A DNA stretch of 64,000 nt from Mycogone perniciosa. Lineage: Eukaryota > Ascomycota > Sordariomycetes > Hypocreales > Hypocreaceae. A program made the translations under genes and the position numbers. Shown in pieces: positions 45,701-58,218 of the stretch (position 1 is its first letter; each line of letters starts with the position of its first letter). A model generated the notes under the pieces. It was not told where the DNA came from. It worked only from the letters and a program-made list of their open reading frames with translations, and made no database searches. The stretch lies in the NCBI GenBank assembly GCA_025331125.1, contig JAOALB010000192.1, forward strand, positions 1 through 64,000, written 5' to 3'.

Positions 45701-48700
45701 TTTTTCTAAACAGCTATTTTAATTATTTTTCAATATTAAAGTTTTATAAATAAAGGAAATAAAGCAGTATAACTTTCTATATTCCCCTTTAACTGCTCTT
45801 TAAATTACTTTTTCTTTATTTTTATTTTACCTGCCTTTTATATTATTTATCTTTTAACCTTTATCCTTTAATCCTTTATTTAATTTATCTTTACTTTATT
45901 GCCTTTATTTCGCTAGCCTTTTACTTTAATGCCTTTTATTTACTAAATCTATTAAAATTAACGCTTTATATAAATTAATGCCTATTTTAAATAAACTGCT
46001 AGCTTTTACTTTATTAAAAGCTAGTATATATATTATTTCTATATTGTATTAAAGTATAATAAAAAGGCAATAAATACTGAAGAAAGCCTAGTAATTTAAA
46101 GCCAATTAACTATATTTTCACTAACTCTACTTTAACCTACTATTTTTAATATATAAAGCGCAATAATTTCTATAATAAATAGGTTTTATTTAGTATTTAT
46201 AAAGTTAAATATATTAACTTTTTATACCCTTATTAATTACGTTTAGCTAGCCCTTTTATGTTACTATAAGGTTATGTTTATTAAATAAGTATTATCTTTA
46301 AGCTAATTAAGACTTAATATAATTACTATACTATCCTTTAGCTTAATAATAATAAAAATAAGCCTTTATATACATTAAAGGGATTTATATATTACAAGTT
46401 TATAGGAATTTTACTTAACCTTTACTTTACTTTTAGCAGTATTAAATTAAAATATTATTAAAAGTATAAATTAACTAGCGCTAAAAAAGATTAAAATTTT
46501 ATAAAGTATAAAACTTTAATAACTATTTATTAATCTCTTCTAGTATTTTAATAGCTTTATCTTTTAGTTTAAGCTCTTTTTAATATATATTTCTACCTCT
46601 TTTAATATTACTTTTCTTTTCGCTAACTATTTATATATAAGCTATTAATTCTGCCTATAAATAGGCAAATCAATAGACTATAAAAGACTTGGCAGCTTAG
46701 ATTAAAAGGCAGTTTTTTAAGCTCCTTTTTCTTAATAAAAGGTATATCCTTTAACTAATAGCTTAATAAAATACTTTTATAGCGATTAAAAAAATATTAG
46801 TTACTAATAAAAACTTTAATTAAAATAAATATAATAAGATAATTAAGTTATTATTTAAAGTGGGTTTTAATTTATAGTTATTGTATTATTTATTATTTAC
46901 TTAACTTTTAAAGTATAAATAGCCTTTTCCTTTTACTTTAATTAATTTTTAATTAATAGTAAATTTATATTAATTTTTTAAGTTTACCTTTTTTTTGTTT
47001 AATTAATTAAAAACTTCCTATATTCTTATAATATTAATAAAGGTTTACATCCTGTTAGTTTATATTTTCCAGTATCACTTTATTTACTTTCAAGTGCTTT
47101 TATATTACTTTCTATAATTTATTAATTATATTTAAAAGGCTATTTATTTTATTTTATTAAATAATATATTTCCCTTTAAAGCTATATATATTTTATAACT
47201 TCTTTTATTTTTTACTTTTCCTTTAAATCTTATAAATCTAATATTAATAATACTATATTAATAGTTCCATTTTTTACTATTTATAATTTAAGGAGGCTAA
47301 TATAAAATATATTATATAAATAAAAGTATTTCTTTAATAAAGTAATATAGTAAATTTATCTTTTATAGTTTGAAAGATATAAAAAGGTTTTATAAACTTT
47401 AATATAAACTTTTTCTTTTTACCTTTTAACTTTAAGTTTTTATTAAAAGTGCTATAAAGCTTTTTTATTATAAAGTTAAAGGCTTATAGCGTTTATTATA
47501 ATAGAATGCTTGGAATTTTACTATAATTTACTACTAAACCTTAAATTTTACTTAAAGTTAGTTTAATTTTTTAATATAAGCTTATATTATTAATATACTT
47601 TTATTTTTAATATTACTTTTATTTTTTATTTTAAAGTTTAACTTAAAGTTATATAAGGCTTTAAATACTAATACTTATATTATTATATATCTTATATTAT
47701 TATAGGTAAACTACATTAACTTTAAAAGCTATATTTATACTGCCTACGTTTTATTTATAAAATATTGAAAGTAATATTTTAATATTTAATTTATTTCTTT
47801 TATTTATTTATTAATTTATAAGTAAAACGCTATTAATAAGTAATATTTTATTTTATATATAAAATAAAGTTTTAACTAAAAATTACTTATAAATACTAAT
47901 CCTTTATTTAAAACTATCCTTTATAAAGGCCTAAATATTAACTTAACTTTTATATAAAATAGCTTTATTAACTTTATAATAGTAGTTAAAGTATTAATTA
48001 GTATAAATAATAAATATTTTATAAATTAGTCGACTATTATTAAAATAATATTTACCTTTTACTTTTAATATATTATTATTAATAAGCCTATAATAAAGTT
48101 TATTGTAATTTGTAATTAAAGTTTATTTAAAATTAAAAGTAATTTTAAAGCGCTATATAGGCAATATTATTATAATACTGCGCTTTAATATATACTGCAG
48201 CTATATATATATTTATTAATATATTTATTTATATAATATTAATAGAATTTATATTAAAGCAGTTTTAGTATTTATTAAATATTAAAGTAGCCTACTAATA
48301 GGTTATTATAGTATATGTTTATTAATTTTTAGTATATTACTTTATCTTTTAATATATATAAGCAGTTTTAATATAGTAATCGTCTTTTAATTTTTAATCA
48401 CTAAACCTTTTAAAGTCACTAGCTATTAACTGCTAATATAATAGCCTTTTATTTTTTAGTCTTTTTATCCTTTTTTTAAGCTTTTTAAATTAGCTTTATA
48501 AAAGACTTAAACATTAATATCATGTTCCGAGCACGTTTCCCTTATATACAGTTGGTACCATTATGATAATTGCTACAAATGCGATTATGAGCCTATTTTT
48601 TTGCCTGTTGGCGTGACGGTATAACGGTTAGTTACAATTAAGTCTTTTATAGGCTTTTTTATTGCTAGCGTTTACTTAGCAATAAAGGTTAAGACTAGTT

Positions 48701-51347
48701 ACTTACAATTAATTATCTTTTTAATTTAGTTAGTTAAGTATAAGGGTTTTAGTAGTTTTTTGCCTTTATTTGTATTAATATAAATTATTTTATTTTATAA
48801 AGGCATTTTATTATATTAATAATAAATTTAAATTATTTTATTTTATAAAAGTATCTCGCTATACTTAAACTAATTTAATATTTAAGTTCTTTTACTTTAT
48901 AAAGGTATTTCGCTATATATTTTATATATTTATATTTATTAAACTTTAATTAATCTGCTTTATAAATTTAGCCGTAATTTAGTATTTACTTATTCTTCCC
49001 TTTTAAGGTTAAGGCGCTGCAATAGTATATTTATAGGGTTACTTTTTTTAATTAATATTTAATTATAAAGTTAAATAGTATTAAATATATATATTACTAG
49101 GCCTATTACTATAATAGCTTTTATTATTATATAAAGGTTTATAGGTTTAAATAGTTAAATAAAATCTTTATAAAGGTCTTTGCTTTATTAAAGTAATAGT
49201 ACTAATATAGTAATAACTTTATAATTATAAATACGTTTAAATTTAAGGTTTTATAGTTTTACTTTATATTAATAAACTTTTAAAAATAAAATACTATTAA
49301 GTAACACCTTTTTTTTAAATTTAATTAAATAAAATCTTTACCATTATATTATTAAAAATATTTATTTTAATATAGCTTAATAGCTTTAAATTAAAGTATT
49401 ATAATAATAATACTGCCTAAAAGGTATCTTTTAACTGCTAAAATACTGCCTTTTTACTTTTTATTAATTAAATTATCTTTAACTTTTTTTTACTTTTACT
49501 GCCTTTTAATAAAGTAGTAAAAGGGACTATAATATAAAGGTATCTTTTAATAAATTATTAATAAAAGTTATAAAACTTTAAAAATACTTAAATATTCTTA
49601 GATAATTGAAGTTTAAGCTATAATATAATAGTATTAATTTAATTAAAGTTTATTAATACTTTATTTTTTAATACAATATACTTTAAAGATTTAATATTAT
49701 TTTATTAAAAATTATATTTTAAAGGGTTAATATATAGCTTAGCTTATTTTAATTATTTTAAAACTTATTTAATATATTTTATATACTTTTCTTTAATCTT
49801 TAAATAAATAAAAGTATTATTAAAATAAACTACATATATAGTATTAATTAACCTATATAATACTTTATAAATATAGTATTAAAAGGTTATTAATATATTA
49901 ATAAACTTAAAAGGTATTATTAAATATTTAAAGTAGCTATAGTATATTTACAATATAGTTTTTTATTTATTTCTTTCTTTAATTTAAATATAATAGTAAC
50001 CTTCCTTTATATTAATCTTTATAAAATATTAAATACTTTAAGTATAGTTAAAGACTTTTAAAATAAAAAGTAAAAGGTAATAACTTTTTTCTATTACTTT
50101 ATTAAATTTGTAGTAGTTTATATATAGCTATAATATATTCTCCTTTTTTAATATAAAAAGGATAGGCGCCTTTACTAAACTCTTTAAAAGGTAGATTTAT
50201 TTTTTTATTAAATTCTCTTTAAAGTAAATTTAAAGCTTTTTAAGCTTATTTAAAAAAAGCAAATAAAAACTGCTATATAAGGGTTAAACTTTTGGTAAAA
50301 AGTTAATTAAATAGTTTATAGCTTTATACTACAGTAGTATATTAATATAAGCTAAATTAAATACTTTTAAAAAGGAATAGAATTTCATAAGGATATTAGC
50401 AGTAAATCTTTTATTTATTATTTTATTTTTATTTAGCAGTTAAAGGTATTTATTTAACCTAATAATTATAAATATTTAAGCTAAATTTTTATATATTGCT
50501 TAAAACTTATATAGCAGTAAAATCTTTTAATCTTTTTATTCATATTTAAATTATTAATATTAATAAATTAAGCTAATCTAAATATAGTATTTTATTAATA
50601 TTAATATTGTTAATAATATCAAGTTACTTTAAAAGTATATGTTATAGTTAATATTAATATAAATATATATAAATTATTAAATAATACTTTAAAAGTTAAT
50701 AAACTATACTAAAACCTTTTATATACAATCTTAAAGAAATATAAATTTCCTTATAGCTTTAAAGTTAAATATCTTTATAAGCATTTAATAAAGTTAATAT
50801 ATTTAAGTAAAGGCTATATTAATAAAGTTAACTTTAATATAGCTATTAAAGTTTATATAAGTTTTGATATATATGTACGTTTAAATTATAATAAATATAT
50901 AAAACTAAATTTTAACTTTGATATTTATTTATTTAATTATAATAAAGCTATTTACAATAATCGCTAATTATTTCCCTGCCTTTTTTATAATTAACTAAAT
51001 ATAAATATACAGATATTAAATATTTAATATTATTATAGTAAAAATAATATTAAAGGTTTATATTTTAAAGTATAGGTATATTATTTAAATGCATTATAGT
51101 ATTATTATACTCATACCCTATAAATAAATTATAATTAAATATTTAAAGATATTTATAAAAGAAGGTTTAAACGTTTAGCTTTTTTTATTTCTTTTTTTAA
51201 TATAGTTTGACTATATTTTAAAAATAAATAATAAATAAAAGAAGGAAACTATATAGGCTTTAAGATATATACTAAAGCTTAAGAAATATATATATATATT
51301 AGCTAAAGTTGCCCTTTTAGCTAGAGCTGCTAGGCATTAATAAATAA
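45701..51347 (-). mobile_element. Degraded retroelement sequence with a minus-strand gypsy RT
   Basis: Continuous RIP-mutated sequence. At about 49,970-50,230 the minus strand reads GAYPFYIKKGEYIIAIYKLLQI..SNRKKLLPF, which fits a gypsy RT of type PVLFVKKKDGxxRxCVDYRxLN..T.K.RYPLP. Other parts could not be placed. A family S element (48518-48636) is inserted and the family C solo LTR follows at 51348. Confidence 0.45.
48518..48636 (-). mobile_element. Family S miniature element, 119 bp, TSD ATTAA
   Basis: TATCATGTTCCGAGCACG...GGTTAGTTACA, flanked by ATTAA at 48513-48517 and 48637-48641. It aligns along its full length with the reverse complement of 52054-52172, including CTTATATACAGTTGGTACCAT and TTGGCGTGACGGTAT. 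It is lightly mutated inside a heavily mutated host. Confidence 0.85.
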
Positions 51348-51912
51348 TATTAAAATAAAAGGTTATACTAAACTTTATTTAAATACAGCTTTAAGGAAGG
51401 TGCACTTAATGCAGTAATAAGGAAACAACTAAGAGTTTACTAAGTAAACAATAAAATAAACAATTAAATTGTAACTAATCTAGTAGCTGAAAGCTATAAA
51501 ATATCTAGTGATATACAGCTATTATAAAAGTAATTGTATAAACAATACTTTGTCTTTTATAATAGTCCTCCGACCTAACAATAGGTGTATGGTAGCAGAA
51601 TTGGGTTTATGGCTACATTCCTATTTTCCGCAAAATTTATTTGTATATAAAATCGCTTAAATCGACTCACGGCCATATAAACGGGAAGCCATTTTAGTCA
51701 GATTTCTCACAATGCCCATATTGAGTCTAGGGTAAGCGGGGTAGCTGGTCCTAGCTCAATTGTTATTGTTAAGGATAAGAGAGAATTGCTGACTTACACC
51801 AAAGTTCCTCTAGAACTCGGTCCTAGCGTCGGGCCTAAATACGGGTCTAGCCAGAGTAGGAAGGTTATCCAATTACACCGAAATCCTCACTTTTTAGCCC
51901 ACCTTTTTAACA
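51348..51912 (-). mobile_element. Solo family C LTR, TSD AATAA
   Basis: 565 bp, TATTAAAATAAAAGG...CACCTTTTTAACA, with AATAA at 51343-51347 and 51913-51917. It keeps many CpG and CpA sites, so it is a young insertion. It forms the right border of the big RIP block. Confidence 0.85.
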
Positions 51913-51917
51913 AATAA

Positions 51918-52632
51918 ATTGTAAATTGTACCTTATTCCAGTCTAATTGCCAATTGGTCAAAACGGCCGGGAATACCTTAGTGGTGCCTTATAACCGTTA
52001 AAGAGATAGCACCGACACAGCTCAGTTACGCTCTGAAAAGTTTGGTCTGTTTTTGTGACGAACCGTCATACCGTCACGCCAACAGGCAAAAGAATAGGCT
52101 AATAATCGCATTTCTAGCAATTATTATGACGGTACCAACTGTATATAAGGGAAACGTGCTTGGAACGTGACAGTTCTTTGTCGTCGACTCGCCGGAAATT
52201 AGCTAGATCTATCGGGGTCTAGCTTCTACTCGGGGTATATCATTGCGGTTCATTCAAATAAGATGCTGTAGCTTCGAAATCTCCTACCAAAAAGTCTCTG
52301 CCTGGATGTCGAGTCTACACCTACGGCTATCCCGCCTTACAGCCAAGTTTACTCACTTTTGTACCCAATTAATTGCCTCCGGTCTCTAATAGTCGGTCCG
52401 TAAAGGAAGAGGCTACGGGTACTCCGTATGCAGTAGCAACACAATCGATGCGACGATAGAGCCTTGTCTTCTCACCGTCCCGATCGTCTAGGCTCGGCAG
52501 ATACCGAAAAGTCCACATCTTAGTAATTCTCCGTAGAATAGGAACAATTTTTTGTTAAGTCTAGGGCACTATTTCTTTATCCTAGCTTGAACCCGCGTTT
52601 CGGTACCTGACTATAGAACGATTCCGAATAAA
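51918..52632. other. Spacer with a family S element, no gene
   Basis: Ordinary composition. No coding frame with supporting features. It contains the family S copy listed below and a TACTCCGTA 9-mer at 52430-52438. Confidence 0.5.
52054..52172 (+). mobile_element. Family S miniature element, 119 bp, intact copy
   Basis: TGTGACGAACCGTCATACCG...GCTTGGAACGTGACA, flanked by GTTTT (52049-52053) and GTTCT (52173-52177), a 5-bp duplication with one transition. The interior has a CGTCATACCGTCACG near-palindrome and a TATATAAGG promoter-like box near the right end. No coding capacity. Confidence 0.8.
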
Positions 52633-53047
52633 TGTGACGATCCGGGTTGGTTCTCAAGGGATAAACCGAGGTTCGTGGGTTTATGTTGACAGAGAGGTCA
52701 GGGATGAATACTGAGCAGGATACGGAGTAATGTAGTTACAATTCTATAGAACAGGCGGTTCTAGTGAATGCAATTTATTAACGACTGTTTAAGTAACTAT
52801 ACTAAACGAGTAATAAGCCAGTCATATATATATAAAGGAAATCTATATATAATTACTGATGTCCTAGTGGGCGTTGCTGCGATTACTGTAATAGTATAGT
52901 GATCGAGTAAGTGATTACACTTCTTGGTGGAGTGAGCGTTTAAGTGATTACTCTTAGCGCGGTGATCACTTCTTAATGATTGGTCGGTGTAACCGATATT
53001 CTCCCATGCCCCCGTGACCTGGTCTTCGACATGGTCGGGTCGTGACA
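52633..53047 (-). mobile_element. Solo LTR of gypsy family A, 415 bp, TSD ATAAA
   Basis: TGTGACGATCCGGG...GGTCGGGTCGTGACA with perfect 5-bp duplications ATAAA at 52628-52632 and 53048-53052. The ends form a short imperfect inverted repeat (TGTGACGA / TGTCACGA). Almost unmutated. It is the reference copy for the LTRs at 24518 and 61057 and the fragments at 1-73 and 16289-16354. One TACGGAGTA lies inside (52721-52729). Confidence 0.92.
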
Positions 53048-53222
53048 ATAAAGGGGAACTACTCCGTATTATTAATCGTATTCTCAGCGAGTGGCAAATT
53101 ATCCCCTCGCTTAGATCTTTTGTATGCCCCTTGATAGGCTATGCATATTATTACTGTTCGACTGAGATACATAGTAGTTTTTTAAGCCTTAAACTTTTAT
53201 TTATATAACCCTAACTTATTTA

Positions 53223-53343
53223 TATAACGAACCATTATACTATAACGCCAAATAGGGCAAAAGATTAGGCCATTGATCGCATTTGTAGCAATCAACGTGA
53301 TGGTACCAACCGTCTATAAGGATAATCGTGCTGGAACGTGACG
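53223..53343 (+). mobile_element. Family S element, mutated copy
   Basis: About 121 bp from TATAACGAACCATTATAC to GCTGGAACGTGACG, colinear with 52054-52172 (GCCAAATAGGGCAAAAGATTAGGCC, GATGGTACCAACCGTCTATAAGG). No matching 5-bp flanks were found. Confidence 0.7.
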
Positions 53344-54630
53344 ACATGGTTTCATATCCGCATTTTTTTATACATCTGCACTCCCGTCCATCACACACAG
53401 GCAGAAAAAAGGCATAATGCCGAATAAAGCAAGTAAATAATACATCGGCTTGCGCTATTGACGAGATAAAAAAATACAGTGGCCGGTGAGACGGTGGTGG
53501 TGGCTCTCCTCTTTTCTTCTTATCAATGCCATATACATACATATATACATACGGGCTCCATACATATGCTTTGCCAAGTATCCCCTGTAGATGGCTCCAT
53601 CGACAGACAGGTATGATTCAATTGATGCTCCATACTACGGAGTATACCCTCTATGAATCATGTTGAGTGAACAAAAGGAAGGGGCACAAAAAGACTCAAC
53701 TAATAGAATCCATGGATGATTCTAAATGGATTACCAATGCTGTGGATCTCTCGGTCACTGGTCGGCGCACTACACCTATCGTTATAATCCCTATAAATCT
53801 CTCACTTGTGAGCTTATACCTGTACTATACCTTTTGTTATGTGTGTGGGGTCTCTAATGCTCTTTAGTCTACTCCGTACCTAGTATCTTATGCCCAGGGT
53901 GCCCTACTCCGGCTCGACCAGGCCCAGTTTATACGTTGTGTGTGCGGAGCATGTATGTACATCCGTCTGTACGAACGGGCAGAAGTGGGATATCGCCCCA
54001 AGCCGTCTCCTTAACCGCATCAATTCCAGAGCGGGCAGCCAGCCGATACTGCAGAGGCTTACGAAGAACGTACGTCAGGGTACTGCTCCGTACAGTACAT
54101 TGCCTTGGCAATCCTAGCCTGCCTATCCTGGCCCGGGCGTCCTGCCGGTCCGTTATGCTTGATGTTGCGGTTCTCTCCTGGCTGCCCTGCCCTCCCCTGC
54201 CCTTGTCGGCTTGCTATCTGTAAACCGTCGTACCAGACCAGCAAAAGTGAAGTGTACACGTCAGCAATTGTAGCTGATAGTGCAAGTTATATTGCAGTTG
54301 ACACTATCTGTCTGGATGGGGTCCATAACAGGTCAAAGTCGCTCATGCAGCAGCAGTCTAGTCAAGGTTACGAAGCATATCACTGCGAACCTGGTCTGTC
54401 TCCACAAGGGAACGTCCAAGATGGAGCCATGCAGGATCGAGGGAAGCATGAACAACAGTCCCATACTTTAAGTGTATAAGACGTCCTTCTCTCGACCTTC
54501 GACATGCAAGAATCAGATCCGAAGTAGAACAATTCTCTCAGCTTGCCTTCTCATCCTCATCCTCATATTTCATCTTTTCTTTCCTCTCCTCCTCCCATCC
54601 TTTCTACTCCATGCTATAACTCTATTCTAT

Positions 54631-54670
<40 letters not shown>

Positions 54671-54682
54671 ACATTCATCATT
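53344..54682. other. Upstream region of the NRPS-like pseudogene
   Basis: No convincing gene. It holds TACGGAGTA copies at 53636-53644 and 53870-53878 and, close to the start codon, a pyrimidine-rich leader containing the CT tract listed separately, a common feature of fungal promoters and 5' leaders. Confidence 0.5.
54634..54664 (+). repeat. CT dinucleotide microsatellite
   Basis: About 15 uninterrupted CT units ending 18 bp before the start codon of the NRPS-like pseudogene. It probably lay in the 5' leader of that gene. Confidence 0.9.
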
Positions 54683-57022
54683 ATGGATGCTCACAGCAGA
54701 CCCTCCTCTCCTCATACCCTCATGCAGTTTGGCCCTAAGATTCCCTGCCCTTTCCCGACCGTCACAGCCTCCTTCTACCATTATGCCACATCCTTTCCAG
54801 ATGCCGTGGCTGTCCGCGACATGTCAGGTGCTACCATTCGAGAATTGACATACCGTCAACTCGCTCTTATAGCGCAGGCACTTACTGTAAGATTTCGCAG
54901 ACTAGGCGTCCGCCCCCGCCAAAGAATCCCCCTCATGGTTAAGCGAAGCATAGAGATGGTAGTAGGCATCTGGGCAATCTTGTTATGTGGCGCCCAGCAT
55001 GTGCCTCTTGATGGGGAGGTTATATCTGACTTAACTATCTAACATGTTGCCGAACAATCTGGAGGAGATATTATCTACTATATGGCTTCAACGGTCCAAC
55101 GCATTCGTGACCTTTGCCCGAGCGCCACTCCCGTCATTATTGAAGAGACCCTGGCTGCCACAAACGACGAGGCTCCCGTTGGAGAATGGATGGACCTGTC
55201 AACCTCTGATGGCGGATGCTACATCATTTATACATCTAGTACGTACATACATATAATATATGATATGAGACGTACACTGGCCTGCTATCCCAAGTTGTCA
55301 AAAATAAAATATATGCTAGACAAACCCTCCCTTCAACAATGCTAACATATATCATCAGGAACTACTGGAAAGCCCAAAGGCGTGGATGTAGCACACAAAA
55401 ATGTTGCCAACCTCGTGTGCATATCTTCCTGTAATCTTGATATTCAGCTAGGGACCTGCGTGGGACAAGCCCTTAATATAAGCTTCGACATGTGTATGTC
55501 GTTTTTTTCCCTCTCCCAATTGCCTGTTTAGGCAACTCTCTCCCCCTTTATCAGTGGAGTCAGATTTAGGTTGCTAACAACAAGAAACAGCCGCATGGGA
55601 GATCTTCGCATGCCTGTGTAATGGCGGCACCCGTGTCATTCGGGGCTCCAAGTGGGAGCCCACAATTAAGCAGGTAAGTCACGAACCCGAATTATGATTA
55701 CAAATCGTCTAAGTCAAGAATGTGAAAAGAGAGCTAGCTAAGTAACGTGCAATTCTTAGCTCGATGGTCTGATTTGCACGCCAACTATCCTGTCTCTATA
55801 CCCTCCTACCAAGTACCCTAAGATTAAAGTCGTTGCTACAGCTGGCGAAACTACATTACAGGAGTAAGTTATCAAGGATTCGCTTTGCGCTTCCCAATTT
55901 GCTACGCATTCCCTTTCTCTATAAAGTTTGATCTTAATGTTCTTTTTCTCTCAAATAGCCTTACTGACCTATGGGCTACCCATGCGACTTACTGGAACTG
56001 CTGTGGTCCCACCAAGACAACTATCGTAAACACGATGCAGAAGCACATTGTCGGCGACGGACTCTCTATCGGTCGGCCGACGCCAAACAACAATGTTTAT
56101 ATCCTTGATAATAATGGTCAACCTGTCCCCGTGGGTGTGGCGGGTGTTATGTGGGCCGGCGGACATGGCGTGTCTCGTGGCTACGTGGGACTTGAGGCTA
56201 AGACAAAGGAGTCTTATATTCCAGACCTCTTTGCTAATGATGGGTAAGCTTCGACTACGAGTTTTCAGCCCCTCCGCTTGGTATCAAAGGAACGAAACAG
56301 AAAGGGACTGATATGCTGTCTTGGACTAATAGATTTAAGATGTACTGTACCAGCAACTCGGGTCAATGGCGTCCAGATGGTTCAATCGGGATTCTCGGCC
56401 AAGTAGACAACCAAGTCAAGGTCAAGGTAAGTCGGCCATTTCTCTTTATATGCCTAGTCGCGTGTCACGTTTTTGTTGTTGCTGCTCTTGTTTGCATCAA
56501 GAATTTAACAGGCGGGAACCGAAATAGGGATTCCGAGTTGAGCTCGACGGCGTTTCTTCTTCCATGGCCTGTGCCCCTGCCGTCACACGAGTTTGTACCT
56601 TATTGATCGACGGTCAGATTCACGGCTTTGCCGCCCCCCGGAACCAGGACAGCTCCACTATTCTGGAACATACACGGAAACTCCAACCTTACTATGCCGT
56701 CCCGTCCAAGCTTCACCTTCTCAATGAGTTCCCCATTACGGCGAACGGAATGATTGATAAGAAGGCCCTTCGCGCCTTGGCCACAGCGCTAACGGTGGCG
56801 GTCAATGAGACTCCGCTGGCGAATAAAAAGGCCCGAGGCTCAAAGCCAAAGTCCGGCGGGAGTGAGCAGGGGACGCTGGTCGAAGAGCGAGCTATTTCCT
56901 CCACTTCAACAACACCTTCCTTTGTCAGGCCCCAGCGAGAAGGAGGAAAAGCTCGACCTATCTGCCGATATCCCAGAGAAGATCTGGTCAAAGCCATGGC
57001 GTGGAGTCGGAAACCGCATTAA
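54683..57022 (+). pseudogene. NRPS-like adenylation-domain pseudogene
   Basis: Adenylation domain of an NRPS-like enzyme (activates an acid with ATP). Exons: 54683-55238, 55359-55493, 55591-55673, 55760-55863, 55959-56243, 56333-56426, 56528-57022. All splices are canonical and in frame. Readable cores: VAVRDM...LTYRQL, CGAQHVPLDG (A2), TTGKPKG (A3, with the preceding Gly now AGA), NISFDM/AWEIF (A4), GPTKTTI for GPTETTI (A5), GQWRPDGS with YCTSN for YxTGD (A7), GQVDNQVKVK/GFRVELDG (A8) and NGMIDKKAL for NGKID (A10). A TAA at 55040-55042 interrupts exon 1. Near 56,925 a frameshift separates the tail from an overlapping frame that reads LDLSADIPEKIWSKPWRG, where relatives continue. The ATP-binding Asp and the A10 Lys are both lost, so it is dead even if the stop were bypassed. 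Most changes are G-to-A or C-to-T. No carrier domain follows. Confidence 0.85.
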
Positions 57023-57039
57023 CACAAGTCTAAGTTGAC

Positions 57040-58218
57040 TCCAACCCTCGCCTCTCTCGTAGAAGTAAATGACCTCCCTCAATGTACGGTCCAAAGTGGA
57101 TCACTCGCAAGCTCGCCAATCACAACCGCCACTCGAAAGCTACGCAATCAGTGACTCCCAATCACAGCCCACTCGTGTCCACTCGTCTCATCGCGCTGCT
57201 ACACACAAGTCCCACTCCCTCCAGTCGACTGACTCTATTGGCTCAACTCATTCTTCGTTGCGACTGGCTGGTTCCACCCCTTCATGCACGTTGGGGCACT
57301 GGGGATTGGACCCTTACTACCAAACATATAGAAATCAGGCTCCCCAGGTATCTCGCCATACTCCGTACAGCAAGAAGTGACCTCAAAACGCTCTCGCATT
57401 TCGACTCCCGGAAAATCTTTCTCAAGATCTCCGACCCCAGCTCGCCATTGGCTCCTGGTTGTTCCGTCTCGCCTACTCGACTAGAGATTCTCCGAACCTC
57501 TCACACTCGCCCACTCGTGTTTGTCATCGCTGCGCTCTTCCTCAGTGCTCGCCACGCTCACACTGCTTGCTCCTCTCGTCGCAAGGGTCCCAGTGCCCAG
57601 AGATCTTGGAGGTTAACTTTTATCTGATGATAGTACATGCTCTCTCACGGTCGCCAGTTCACTTCGTTCACTAAAAAATAATTATTGACTCCATGTCACT
57701 CTCACAGATTAATTCGACACAATCACTCTAATAAATGAGGCTACCGCCAACATGATCTCCACATACAATCTCAAAAACACATGGTGTAGATATACATCAC
57801 AAAGACACTTAAATAAAATAATAATAACAAAGTCTATTCTCTCTAACAATACTATCTAAAGATAAATACACTACTCTCGTGAACATTTCACATCGTGTCC
57901 TACGGCCACTCTGCACCCCAAGGGAATACCTTATATAGTCCAGGAATGGGCCTGCGGCGCTGCACTACAAGTCTAATAAAGTGAAGCTAACTAGCAACAC
58001 TACTAATGAGGAAATACATGATCACATTACAGAGTTTCTCATCAAATTCACCAACATTCATCCGGTTCATATACTACCATGACCGGCTTATCAGCTCATG
58101 TACGACAAGAACATTGCCAAATGTCGGAAAGATCCCTCTCATCCAGCTCTCGTCTTTTCCGATTAGAATATACATAAATATCCGTATCACTAAGATACCG
58201 TCTTTCCCAGTCGGCATC
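57040..58218. other. Intergenic, Ser-codon-like CACTCG-rich stretch
   Basis: 57,060-57,680 has many ACTCG/CTCGCC words and two overlapping open frames rich in Ser, His and Arg; neither has a start context or a family match. It may be decayed sequence of the preceding gene or simple pyrimidine-rich DNA. TACTCCGTA occurs at 57359-57367. From 57,680 to 58,218 nothing is recognised. Confidence 0.4.

Noticed and set aside
44206..51912. The two family C LTRs as ends of one 7.7-kb element
   Set aside because: The outer flanks do not match, 51348-51912 has its own perfect AATAA duplication, and the interval contains a plus-strand gypsy 3' end with a different LTR rather than copia-2 sequence.
53240..53542. 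Minus-strand frame of 100 codons
   Set aside because: Overlaps a family S element at one end and has unlikely composition; treated as chance.
53890..54479. Several overlapping frames of 60-124 codons on both strands
   Set aside because: Mutually overlapping, Cys- and Pro-rich by base composition, without introns or conserved motifs; upstream region of the adenylation pseudogene.
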